Source: Thermoleophilaceae bacterium (GTDB lineage: Bacteria; Actinomycetota; Thermoleophilia; Solirubrobacterales; Thermoleophilaceae). Taken from it: DNA of 64,000 nucleotides. Under the pieces are notes generated by a model that worked only from the letters and a program-made list of their open reading frames with translations, did no database searches and had not been told where the DNA came from. Positions 1 through 7,665 of this stretch are shown here, in pieces. The stretch spans positions 29,913 to 93,912 of the forward strand of contig JAUJNF010000011.1 of assembly GCA_030446485.1 (NCBI GenBank), in the 5' to 3' direction. The position numbers and the translations under genes are program-made. Positions within the stretch are counted from its first letter, which is position 1. Each line of letters begins with the position of its first letter.

Positions 1-176
1 CCGCCACCCAACAGACCGAGTGGATCTGCGAGTCGTGCGGCTACGTGTACGACCCCGCCGAGGGGGACCCCGACGGTGGCATCCCGGCCGGCACCGCCTT
101 CGAGGACATCCCGAGCGACTGGTTCTGCCCCGTGTGCGGAGCGCGCAAGAAGGACTTCGTCGTCTACGAGGGGTAG
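1..176 (+). CDS. Rubredoxin (5' end outside window)
   Basis: Only the C-terminal part, about 57 residues, is present; the reading frame enters from the left edge. It has the two rubredoxin knuckles that bind a single iron through four cysteines: CESCGYVYD near the start and CPVCGA near the end, with the conserved aromatic residues and DW before the second knuckle. Rubredoxins are small cytoplasmic electron carriers. In actinobacteria they often serve alkane hydroxylases (AlkB), but no partner gene is visible here because the upstream region is missing. The gene ends at TAG and is followed, tail to tail, by bioA on the other strand. Family assignment is secure; the partner is unknown. Confidence 0.93.
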   Translation, partial: ATQQTEWICESCGYVYDPAEGDPDGGIPAGTAFEDIPSDWFCPVCGARKKDFVVYEG

Positions 177-217
177 ACCGCCGCGCCGAGCGGCACCGCG
201 CTAGCTGGTCCCCCCGC

Positions 218-1513
218 TCAGGCGGCCACCGGCAACGGCGCGGCGGCCACGGCCGCCGCAATGGCGGCGCCGACGATCTCCACCAGCCGCGTGAGCTTCT
301 CCGCGCTGATCGACAGCGGGGGCATGAGGATGACCACATCGCCGAGCGGCCGCACGATGGCCCCGCGGTCGCGCGCCTCCAGCGTGACGCGGTGGCCCAT
401 GCGCTCCTCGATCGGGAAGCCCGCGAGCGCGATTCCGCACATGAGGCCGCGCTGGCGCACCTCGGCCACGCCGGGCAGAGCGGCGACGGGCCCGAGCAGG
501 TCCTCGAGCAGCGCGATCTTCGGCTGCAGGCGCTCGAGCGTCTGCTCCTCCTCGAACACGTCGAGCGAGGCCAACGCCGCCGCGCAGGCCAGGGGGTTGC
601 CCGTATAGGTGTGCCCGTGAAAGAAGGCGCGGAACTCCTCGAAGCGGCCGAGGAAGCCCTCGTAGATCCGCTCGCTGGTGAGCGTCGCGGCCAGCGGGAG
701 GTACCCGCCGGTGATGCCCTTGGCGAGGCACAGGAAGTCCGGCGACACGCCCTCGTGCTCGCAGGCGAACATGCGCCCGGTGCGTCCGAAGCCGACGGCC
801 ACCTCGTCGCAGATCAGGAGCACGCCGTGCCGATCGCACAGATCGCGGACGTCGCGCAGGTAGCCCGGCGGGTGGAGGAGGATCCCGGCGGCGCCCTGCA
901 CGATCGGCTCGACCACCACCGCGGCCACCTCGTGGCCATGGCTGTCGAGGATCCGCTCGAGGTCGGCGGCGTCCCCCGGCTCGGCCGTGAGCGTGTCGAA
1001 GAGCAGCGGCCGGTAGATCGAGTGGAACAGGTCGATGCCGCCCACCGACACCGATCCGACGGTGTCGCCGTGGTAGGCGCCGCGCAGTGACACGAAGCGC
1101 GTGCGCCGGGCCGCCTCCCCGCCCTGCTGCTGCCAGAACTGAAAGGCCATCTTGAGCGCGACCTCGACCGCCGTCGAGCCGCTGTCCGAGTAGAAGACGC
1201 GCGCGAGCCCGGGCGGCGCGAGCCCCACCAGGCGGCGGGCTAGCTCCACGGCCGGAGGATGAGAGAGACCGAGCATGGTGGTGTGGGCCACACGCCCAAG
1301 CTGCTCGCGCACCGCCCGGTCGATGCTCGGGTGGCGGTGCCCGTGCACGGTGCACCACAGCGACGAGACGCCGTCGATGTAGTGCCGCCCCTCGGTGTCG
1401 AACAGGTCGGCGCCCTCGGCGTGCTCGATGAACAATGGCGCCTCCTCCTCCCAGCCGCGCTGCTGCGTGAACGGGTGCCACAAGTAGCGGTGATCCTGCT
1501 GCGCAAGGTCCAC
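218..1513 (-). CDS. bioA: Adenosylmethionine-8-amino-7-oxononanoate aminotransferase
   Basis: BioA converts 7-keto-8-aminopelargonate to 7,8-diaminopelargonate, using S-adenosylmethionine as amino donor, in biotin synthesis. The protein is a class III PLP aminotransferase of about 431 residues. It shows the N-terminal LWHPFTQ motif typical of BioA, AYHGDTVGS, the DEVAVGFGRTG segment carrying the PLP-ring aspartate, the AKGITGGY segment with the PLP lysine, and GHTYTGNPL. The frame is open up to 1582, but that region lies under the divergent gene. I chose the GTG at 1513 because homology begins there (DLAQQDHRYLWHPF) and a TAGCGT -10 lies 7 nt upstream. It is separated from bioBFD by two damaged genes. 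Function is confident; the exact start is less so. Confidence 0.92.
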   Translation of the reverse strand: MDLAQQDHRYLWHPFTQQRGWEEEAPLFIEHAEGADLFDTEGRHYIDGVSSLWCTVHGHRHPSIDRAVREQLGRVAHTTMLGLSHPPAVELARRLVGLAPPGLARVFYSDSGSTAVEVALKMAFQFWQQQGGEAARRTRFVSLRGAYHGDTVGSVSVGGIDLFHSIYRPLLFDTLTAEPGDAADLERILDSHGHEVAAVVVEPIVQGAAGILLHPPGYLRDVRDLCDRHGVLLICDEVAVGFGRTGRMFACEHEGVSPDFLCLAKGITGGYLPLAATLTSERIYEGFLGRFEEFRAFFHGHTYTGNPLACAAALASLDVFEEEQTLERLQPKIALLEDLLGPVAALPGVAEVRQRGLMCGIALAGFPIEERMGHRVTLEARDRGAIVRPLGDVVILMPPLSISAEKLTRLVEIVGAAIAAAVAAAPLPVAA

Positions 1514-1520
1514 GAAAGGG

Positions 1521-1534
1521 ACGCTAACTATGGT
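1521..1534. promoter_or_regulatory. Adjacent divergent -10 elements for bioA and the spermidine-synthase-like gene
   Basis: On the minus strand TAGCGT (1526-1521) lies 7 nt before the bioA GTG. On the plus strand TATGGT (1529-1534) lies 10 nt before an ATG at 1545. Both match the TAnnnT pattern seen before many genes in this window and would give leaderless transcripts. This is a motif reading, not a mapped promoter. Confidence 0.4.
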
Positions 1535-1544
1535 GAGAGACGGA

Positions 1545-2983
1545 ATGCCGCCCCTTCCCCTGCTCGTGTTCGTGGTTGGCACGGGCTCGCTGGGTGCCGA
1601 GATCGCCGCCGTGCGGCTGCTGGCCCCCTACTTCGGCGCCTCCACGGTGGTCTGGGCCAACACGATCGGCATCGTGCTGGTGGCGCTGACCGTCGGCTAC
1701 TGGCTTGGCGGGCGCTTCGCCGACCGGCATCCGCACAGGCGCGGGCTCTGCCTGCTGACCCTGCTGGCCGCGTCGCTGCTCGCGCTCGTGCCCTTCGCCG
1801 CCGACCCGCTGCTCGACCTGGCGGTGAACGCGCTCGACGAGATCTCGGCCGGGGCGTTCCTCGGCTCGCTCGTGGGGGTGCTGGCGCTGGTGGCCGTCCC
1901 GGTGCTGCTGCTCGGTGCGGTGACGCCATGGGCGCTGCGCCTGGCCGTCGAGCGCGTCGAGCAGGCCGGCACGGTGGCGGGGCGGCTCTACGCGCTGTCC
2001 ACCGCGGGAAGCCTGGCGGGCACGCTGCTCTCGGCGCTCGTGCTCATCCCGCTGGTGGGCACGCGGCGCACCTTCCTCGTGTTCGCCTTCGCGATCGCGG
2101 CGGTGGCCGTGCTCGGGCTGCGCCCGGCACGGCGCTTCGCCCTGGCGCCCGCGGCCATGCTCGTGCTGATCGCCCTGCCGGTGGGCACGCTCAAGGCAAG
2201 CGACGGCGGGCGCGTGATCCACGAGAGCGAGACCGAGTACCAGTACGCTCAGGTGGTTGAGCGCTCGGACGGCAGCCGCGCGCTCGAGCTGAACGAGGGG
2301 CAGGCCCAGCACTCGATCTACAACCCCGACAGCGTGCTCACCGGCGACGTGTGGGACGGCCACCTGGTGCTGCCCTTCACCGTCCGGGACACCCCGCCGC
2401 GGCGCGTGGCCATCCTCGGCAACGCGGCGGGCACCACCTCGCGCGCCTACGAGGAGTTCTTCCCGGACACGCGCGTGGACGGCGTGGAGAGAACCTGCAC
2501 CTTTACCACGAGGATGCGCGGCCGTTCCTGCGGCGGGTCGACGCCGAGTACGACGTGATCTCCGTGGACGCCTACCGACAGCCCTACATCCCCTTCTACC
2601 TGACGACGAAGGAGTTCTTCGAGACCGTGCGCGACCGCCTGGCGCCCGGCGGAGTGCTGATCGTGAACGCCGGGCACCCGGAGGGCCAGGACGACCTCGA
2701 GAAGGTGCTCACGGCGACGATCGCCGAGGTCTTCCCCAACCTGGCGCGGGATCCGATCGAGGCCACCAACACCCTGATCGTGGCCAGCGAGGCGCCGGTG
2801 AGCCGCGACCGCCTGAACGGCGCGGCCGCCACGCTTCCCGCCGAGCTGCGGCCGACCGCCACCGCGGCCGCCCGACGCCTTGCACCTCCGCTCGAGGGCG
2901 GCGAGGTGTACACCGACGACCGCGCGCCGGTCGAGTGGCTGATCGACAAGTCGATCGTGGAGTACGCCTCGGGCGACGAGTAG
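1545..2983 (+). pseudogene. Membrane-fused spermidine synthase-like protein, disrupted by an internal deletion and frameshift
   Basis: The N-terminal half (1545 to about 2210) encodes a run of hydrophobic helices beginning PLPLLVFVVGTGSLG, as in 'fused MFS/spermidine synthase' proteins. The second half is an aminopropyltransferase-like Rossmann domain: a glycine-rich AILGNAAGTTSRAYEEFF, then VDGVE, then, in another frame, NLHLYHEDARPFL and ISVDAYRQPYIPFY. The frame changes at about 2489-2492. Between VDGVE and NLHLYHEDAR, family members carry roughly 15-20 residues (the acidic nucleoside-binding segment and a GRRYF-like stretch) that are absent here. So this is a deletion that is not a multiple of three, not a one-base slip. 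An ATG at 1530 is also possible as start. Whether the loss is real or an assembly collapse cannot be decided from the sequence. Confidence 0.75.
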
Positions 2984-3026
2984 GCGCCTTGGACGACGCG
3001 CGGCCTGCTCACAGCGGACTGGAACC

Positions 3027-3399
3027 ATGAGTGAGACCTACGTTCACGGCTATCAGCCGCGAGAGAACGAGCGCCTGCAGGATCAGGCCGGAACGCTGAT
3101 CGACCTCCTGCACTCCGACACCGGATACCCGCGCGGGAGCTCGGTGCTGGAGGCCGGGTGCGGCGTCGGCGCGCAGACGCTCACCCTGGCCCGGCGAAGC
3201 CCGGATGCTCGATTCACGTCGGTTGACGTATCCGCAGACTCGATCGCCGAAGCCAAGCGGAGGGCCGACCGGACCGGACTCACCAACGTGGTGTTCCGGC
3301 AGGGGGACATCTTCGATCTGCCCTTCACCACCGAGTCCTTCGACCACGTGTTCGTCTCGTGGATCACACCCCCACGGCTCCATCGCCCGGCCCTACTAG
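3027..3399 (+). pseudogene. Truncated class I SAM-dependent methyltransferase
   Basis: The N-terminal part is a normal SAM methyltransferase: a conserved start (YVHGYQPRENERLQDQA), motif I with SVLEAGCGVGAQT, an acidic SVDVSADSIAEAKRRA strand, a DIFDLPF motif and FDHVFVSW. Homology stops near 3363, where family members would continue into a further 140 or so residues. Instead the sequence runs directly into the 3' end of bioD on the opposite strand; the frame stays open antisense through bioD to 3833, which is not meaningful. In a neighbouring frame a stop occurs at 3399. The gene therefore looks cut off at its 3' end by a deletion that joined it to bioD. The substrate is unknown. Confidence 0.7.
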
Positions 3400-4070
3400 C
3401 CGAGCCAGTCGGCCAGCGGCAGGCCGTTACCCGCAACGGCGAGGCTCGCTGGGTCGCACGGAGGCAGCCCGGCCACCGGACAAGCGCCCAGGCGCTCGAC
3501 GGTGCGGCGGTTCGAGACCTCGGCGGGCGACGGGCGCTCCGGCCAGGGGGTCATCACCACGCCGGCCGGCCGCAGCCCCGCCGCTCGCGCGGCCTCCAGG
3601 GTGAGCAGCGTGTGGGAGATCGTGCCGAGACCCGGTCGGGCGACGATCACGAGCGGGAATCCAAGCGCTGCGGCGAGGTCGCGCACGAGATGGCTGTCGG
3701 TGAGGGGCACCATCAGCCCGCCCACCCCCTCGCATACGAGGACGTCGGCTTCCGCCGCCGCCGCGGCGGCCAGCGCCTCGAGCCGCGCGAAGTCGATCGA
3801 CGTGCCGGCCAGCTCGGCGGCGTAGTGCGGTGATACGGAGGGCCCGAAGCGGTAGGGCGCGACGTCCCCGGGGGCCTGTCCTGCGCTCGCGACCGAGGCC
3901 AGCAGCTCGTGATCGTGCGGCCAGTGCCCCGCCGGCGCGTCGAGCCCCGTGATCGCGGGCTTGAACGCCGCCACCCGCTGCGAGCGGCTTGCGAGCGCGG
4001 CGCAGATCGCGGCAGCCACCACCGTCTTGCCGACTCCGGTGTCGGTGCCGGTGACGAAGAGACCGCGCAC
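3396..4070 (-). CDS. bioD: ATP-dependent dethiobiotin synthetase
   Basis: BioD closes the ureido ring of dethiobiotin from diaminopelargonate, CO2 and ATP. The 224-residue protein begins with GTG and has the family P-loop near its N-terminus (FVTGTDTGVGKT), a KPAITG substrate segment, CEGVGGLMVPL, a conserved VARPGLGTISHT region and a late GVVMTPWPE segment. Length and motif order match BioD from other bacteria. It is the last gene of the minus-strand run bioB-bioF-bioD, starting 22 nt after the bioF stop. Its stop codon lies inside the end of a truncated methyltransferase on the other strand, so the native terminator region has probably been lost. Confidence 0.95.
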   Translation of the reverse strand: MRGLFVTGTDTGVGKTVVAAAICAALASRSQRVAAFKPAITGLDAPAGHWPHDHELLASVASAGQAPGDVAPYRFGPSVSPHYAAELAGTSIDFARLEALAAAAAAEADVLVCEGVGGLMVPLTDSHLVRDLAAALGFPLVIVARPGLGTISHTLLTLEAARAAGLRPAGVVMTPWPERPSPAEVSNRRTVERLGACPVAGLPPCDPASLAVAGNGLPLADWLG

Positions 4071-4092
4071 GGCGCCGCGCGCGGTCAGCCGT

Positions 4093-5307
4093 TCAGGCGG
4101 CTTCGGCCAGGTCGTCGTAGAACCGCGCCGGGCGGGCGGGAGCGCGGGCCGCGATCGCCGGCCGGGCTGCGCTGGCCAGCGTGCGTGCGGCGGCGCGGAG
4201 CTCTGCCTTGGTGTGCGAGGCCATCACAGCGAGCCGCAACCTCGACGTGCCCTCGGCCACCGTGGGCGGCCTGATGGCCTGGGCGAAGACCCCGGCGCCC
4301 AGTGCCTCGTCGCAGGCGGCCACCGCGGCCCGCGCGTCGCCGATCACGAGCGGCACGATCTGCGTCTCGGACCCACGCGTGTCGACCCCTTCGAGTGCCA
4401 GTGCCTCGCGCAGAACGCGCCCGTTGCGCTGCAGCTTGTCGACCCGGTCGGGCTGCTCACGCAGGAGGGCCAGAGCGGCCATCGCGCCCGCCGCGGCCGG
4501 AGGCGGGAGGCCCGTCGAGAAGATGAGCGTTCGCGCTGTGTTGATCAGGTAGCGGGCCATCTGCGCGTCGCAGCAGGCGAAGGCGCCGTAGGAGCCGAGG
4601 GCCTTGCCGAGCGTGCCGACCACGACGTCCACCTCGCCCTCCAGCCCCGCCGCCGCCACGGTGCCGCGCCCGCCGGGTCCTATGGCGCCCGTGGCGTGCG
4701 CCTCGTCGACCATCACGCGCGCGTCGTAGCGACCCGCCAGCTCGACGATCCTGTCGAGCGGCGCAACGTCACCATCCATCGAGAACACGCCGTCGGTGAC
4801 GATGAGGCTGCCGCGCCCCTCCGCCTCGCGCAGGCCCCACTCGAGGTGCTCCATGTCGCGATGGTCGTACACGAAGGTTCGGGCGCGGGACAGGCGGCAG
4901 CCGTCCACGATGCTCGCGTGGTTGAGCTCGTCGGAGAAGACGACGTCCCCCTCCTGCGCCAGCGCCGCCACTATCCCCGCGTTGGCGAGGTACCCCGATC
5001 CGAAGAGCAGGCAGGCCTCGGCCCGCTTGAAGTCGGCCAGCGCCTCCTCGAGGCGCCGGTGCACGGTCATGTTGCCCGACACGAGGCGGGAGGCACCGGC
5101 GCCGCAACCCCAGCGCATCGCCGCGTCGGCGGCGGCCTCGCGCACGCGCGGGTGGTCGGCAAGCCCCAGGTAGTTGTTCGAGCAGAGCAGCAGGACCGGG
5201 CGTCCGTCGAGCAGCACCGTCGGCCCCTGCGGCCCGGACACGAGCCGCATGCGGCGGTACAGACCGCGGTCGCGAAGGTCCTCGAGCCGCTCCTGGAGGT
5301 CGCTCAT
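4093..5307 (-). CDS. bioF: 8-amino-7-oxononanoate synthase
   Basis: BioF condenses pimeloyl-ACP (or pimeloyl-CoA) with L-alanine, releasing CO2, in the first ring-forming phase of biotin synthesis. The protein is a 404-residue alpha-oxoamine synthase. It contains SNNYLGLADHP, the glycine-rich GAGASRLVSGN, HASIVDG, VDEAHATGAIGPGGRG with the PLP-binding aspartate, and GTLGKALGSYGAF with the PLP lysine. The frame is open far upstream through bioB, but the true start is ATG at 5307, which overlaps the bioB stop as ATGA, indicating translational coupling. The C-terminus has a short Ala/Arg-rich extension. Confidence 0.96.
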   Translation of the reverse strand: MSDLQERLEDLRDRGLYRRMRLVSGPQGPTVLLDGRPVLLLCSNNYLGLADHPRVREAAADAAMRWGCGAGASRLVSGNMTVHRRLEEALADFKRAEACLLFGSGYLANAGIVAALAQEGDVVFSDELNHASIVDGCRLSRARTFVYDHRDMEHLEWGLREAEGRGSLIVTDGVFSMDGDVAPLDRIVELAGRYDARVMVDEAHATGAIGPGGRGTVAAAGLEGEVDVVVGTLGKALGSYGAFACCDAQMARYLINTARTLIFSTGLPPPAAAGAMAALALLREQPDRVDKLQRNGRVLREALALEGVDTRGSETQIVPLVIGDARAAVAACDEALGAGVFAQAIRPPTVAEGTSRLRLAVMASHTKAELRAAARTLASAARPAIAARAPARPARFYDDLAEAA

Positions 5308-6497
5308 CTCCGGCCGCCTCCCGCAGCGCCTGCGGGCTCCGGGGAGACCTGGACCACCTGCGGCACGCCCGCGTTGGACGCGCCGTCGGGCCGGGCCGGC
5401 ACCGCCGACTTCTTGCGGTGCCGCAGCTGGCGCGAGGGGTCCCAGAGGGGCGCCTCGTCGCGGCGGTCGATCAGCCGGTCGAGTGGCGTCTCCGGCGTCG
5501 AGCCCTCGAGCCACCCCGAGCGGTTGTCGGGTCGCGGCCGGGCGCCGTTGTCGGCCTGCCGGGCGGTGTTCAGGCCGAGCTCCTCGAACATGCGCCGGTC
5601 GTCCTCGGGCTCCGACCCCAGCGTGGTGAGGAAGTTGCCCATCATCACGCCGTTGATGCCGGCCCTGACCGCGAGAGCGTGGAGCTCGCCGAGGTTCTCG
5701 ACGCGCCCTCCGCACAGGCGAAACAGCGCCGACGGCAGGATCAGCCTGAAGATGGCGATCCACTTGACCGCCTCCCAGGGGTCCATGAACTCCCGGTCGC
5801 CGAACTTGGTGCCCGGCCGCGGGTTGAGCATGTTGATCGGGACGCTCGTCGGGTCGATCTCCGCCAGCTGGAAGGCCATCTCCACCCGCTGTTCCCGTGA
5901 CTCGCCCAGGTTGAGGATGCCGCCGACGCACGTCTCGAGCCCGGCCTCCTTGACCGCCGCGATGGTGCGCAGGCGCCCCTCGTAGCGCACGGTGGTGGCC
6001 ACCTCGTCGTAGTAGCTCTCGGCCGTCTCCACGTTGTGGTGGACGCGCTGGATGCCCGCTTCGCGGAGCTGCCTGGCCCGTTCGGCCGACATGTGGCCGA
6101 CCGAGGCGCAGCGCTTGAGCGATGTGCCGTCGGCCACGAGGCGCGCGCCCTCGAGGATGTTCGCGAAGTCGCGCTTCGACAGTCCCTGGCCCTGGGTGAC
6201 CATGCAGAAGCGGTGGGCGCCGGCGGCCTCCGCGGCGCGCGCGTGCTCGAGGATCTGCTCGGGGGTCATCATCGCGTGCATCGGCGTGTCCGCCTCGGCG
6301 TAGCGCGACTGCGCGCAGAAGCCGCAGTCCTCGGCGCAGCCGCCCGACTTGGCGTTCACGAGCGAGCACATGTCGGTCGAGTCCTCGAAGCGCTCGACCC
6401 GCGCCCGCCAGGCCCGCTCGATCAGGGCCTCGATCTCGGCGCGGTCCTCGATCTCGCCTAGCGCGAGGGCTTCCTCATAGGTGATGAGCGACGGCAC
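5304..6497 (-). CDS. bioB: Biotin synthase (radical SAM)
   Basis: BioB inserts sulfur into dethiobiotin using a SAM-radical [4Fe-4S] cluster and a sacrificial [2Fe-2S] cluster. The cluster-binding CAEDCGFCAQS motif (CxxxCxxC) lies near residue 54, and conserved segments follow: HNVETAESYY, ETCVGGILNLGES and PINMLNPRPGT. The catalytic core ends near residue 325. The remaining 70 or so residues (from about ARQADNGARPRPD onward) are a low-complexity Pro/Arg/Gly-rich tail not usual in BioB, whose typical length is 320-350 residues. It is first of three genes, overlapping bioF by 4 nt. No biotin-operator palindrome is obvious upstream in the 61-nt gap to the previous gene. Confidence 0.96.
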   Translation of the reverse strand: MPSLITYEEALALGEIEDRAEIEALIERAWRARVERFEDSTDMCSLVNAKSGGCAEDCGFCAQSRYAEADTPMHAMMTPEQILEHARAAEAAGAHRFCMVTQGQGLSKRDFANILEGARLVADGTSLKRCASVGHMSAERARQLREAGIQRVHHNVETAESYYDEVATTVRYEGRLRTIAAVKEAGLETCVGGILNLGESREQRVEMAFQLAEIDPTSVPINMLNPRPGTKFGDREFMDPWEAVKWIAIFRLILPSALFRLCGGRVENLGELHALAVRAGINGVMMGNFLTTLGSEPEDDRRMFEELGLNTARQADNGARPRPDNRSGWLEGSTPETPLDRLIDRRDEAPLWDPSRQLRHRKKSAVPARPDGASNAGVPQVVQVSPEPAGAAGGGRR

Positions 6498-6558
6498 CCC
6501 GGTGACTCCCCCAGCGGTCGGGTGCGCCGGAAGGTACGGGGAGGGTCGGACGGCTGGG

Positions 6559-7371
6559 CTAGCGGCCTTTCCACTCGGGCGTGCGCTTCTCCCCGAACGC
6601 CGCTATGCCCTCGCGGAAGTCCTCGGTGCGGAAGCAGGCCTCTCGCAGCTCCACGAGCTGGCGCTCGAGCTCCTCGGGCAGCTCGGCAGCGGAGGAGCGC
6701 AGCTCGCGGATCACCCGCTTGTTGCCGGCGAGCGACAGCGGCGCCCCGGCCGCGATCTCTCGAGCGAGGGCCAGGACCACTCCCTCCAGACCGCCGAGCT
6801 CGACCACGCGGTTCACGAGACCCATCTCGGCGGCCCGGTCGGCGTCGACGTTGCGGGCGGTGAAGAAGAGCTCGTTGGTGTGGGCCACGCCGCACGTGTC
6901 GATGAAGCGCCGTAGACCCGTGTGCGAGTACACGAGCCCGATCTTCGCGGGCGGCATGCCGAGCTTCGCTGTGCGCGCGGCCACCCTGATGTCGCAGGTG
7001 ATCGCTAGCTCGAGGCCACCGCCGATGGCGTGCCCGTTGATCTGGGCGATCACCGGGTAGGGGTAGCGGTCGAGCGCCTCGATCGCGGCGTGGAAGGGGT
7101 GGGCGACGAGCTTCTCGGCGGCCTCGGCGAAGGCCTCGGGATCGTCGAAGGCCCCGATGTCGTAGCCCGCGGAGAACACCGGGCCGTCGCCGGTGAGGAT
7201 CAGGCAGCGGGCGTCGAGCTCGGACACCGCCTGTGCGAGGGCGTCGAGGATCTCGTGGTCGAGCGCGCCGCGCTTGGCCGGGTTGGCGATCCGCAGCCGC
7301 GCGACGTGCTCGGCCGGCTCGTCGAGCAGGAGCTTCCCAGAGGCGAGCTCGCGCGCGGGGGCGCTACTCAA
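6559..7371 (-). CDS. Enoyl-CoA hydratase/isomerase family protein
   Basis: A crotonase-fold protein of 270 residues. Visible features are the RIANPAKRGALD substrate-loop segment, the first oxyanion-hole region FSAGYDIGAF, and the second, INGHAIGGGLELAITCDIRVAA, with the GGG/E pattern of hydratases, followed by FGMPPAKIGL-type sequence (here KLGMPPAKIGL). Such enzymes hydrate or isomerise enoyl-CoA esters; the exact substrate cannot be read. It starts with TTG at 7371, overlapping the last codons of the biotinyl-protein gene by 8 nt, so the two are translationally coupled. Standing between a biotin carrier protein and the biotin genes, it suggests a carboxylase-linked acyl-CoA pathway. Confidence 0.85.
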   Translation of the reverse strand: MSSAPARELASGKLLLDEPAEHVARLRIANPAKRGALDHEILDALAQAVSELDARCLILTGDGPVFSAGYDIGAFDDPEAFAEAAEKLVAHPFHAAIEALDRYPYPVIAQINGHAIGGGLELAITCDIRVAARTAKLGMPPAKIGLVYSHTGLRRFIDTCGVAHTNELFFTARNVDADRAAEMGLVNRVVELGGLEGVVLALAREIAAGAPLSLAGNKRVIRELRSSAAELPEELERQLVELREACFRTEDFREGIAAFGEKRTPEWKGR

Positions 7372-7576
7372 GGACGACCAGCGTCTCGCCCTCCGACACC
7401 GACTGTCCCTCCGAGCACTTGATCTCCTTGACGGTGCCCTCGTCCTCGGCCTCGACGGGCATCTCCATCTTCATCGACTCCAGGATCGCGACCGTGTCGC
7501 CCTCGGAGATCTGCTGGCCGACCTCGCACTCGATCTTCCACACGGTGCCGGTGATGTGGGCTTCGACGTTGGGCAA
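7364..7576 (-). CDS. Small biotinyl (lipoyl-like) carrier protein
   Basis: A 70-residue protein that is nothing but a biotinyl domain: ITGTVWKIECEVGQ, then the biotinylation hairpin ESMKMEM with the acceptor lysine at about residue 36, then EGTVKEI and SVSEGETLVVLE. Biotin protein ligase would modify the lysine; the domain then carries CO2 between carboxylase and carboxyltransferase subunits. The frame is open to 7624, but homology and an AAGGAG Shine-Dalgarno 7 nt upstream support the TTG at 7576. Possible partners are the carboxyltransferase beta subunit at 26.9-28.5 kb and a biotin carboxylase outside the window; that link is inference. Confidence 0.9.
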   Translation of the reverse strand: MPNVEAHITGTVWKIECEVGQQISEGDTVAILESMKMEMPVEAEDEGTVKEIKCSEGQSVSEGETLVVLE

Positions 7577-7650
7577 TGGGCTTCTCCTTGTCGTCGGGGA
7601 ATCAACGGCGGGGACGATATCCACCGGCGTAGCCGGAGCGACAGCGCGGC

Positions 7651-7656
7651 TAGGCT
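7651..7656 (+). promoter_or_regulatory. Probable -10 element of glpK
   Basis: TAGGCT lies 9 nt before the GTG start of glycerol kinase, in a 90-nt gap between divergent genes. There is no Shine-Dalgarno sequence, so a leaderless transcript is likely. Same TAnnnT pattern as before many other genes here. Confidence 0.45.
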
Positions 7657-7665
7657 GCCCGCCTC

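Noticed and set aside
3949..5985. Plus-strand frame of 678 codons
   Set aside because: Antisense to bioD, bioF and bioB, whose identities are secure.
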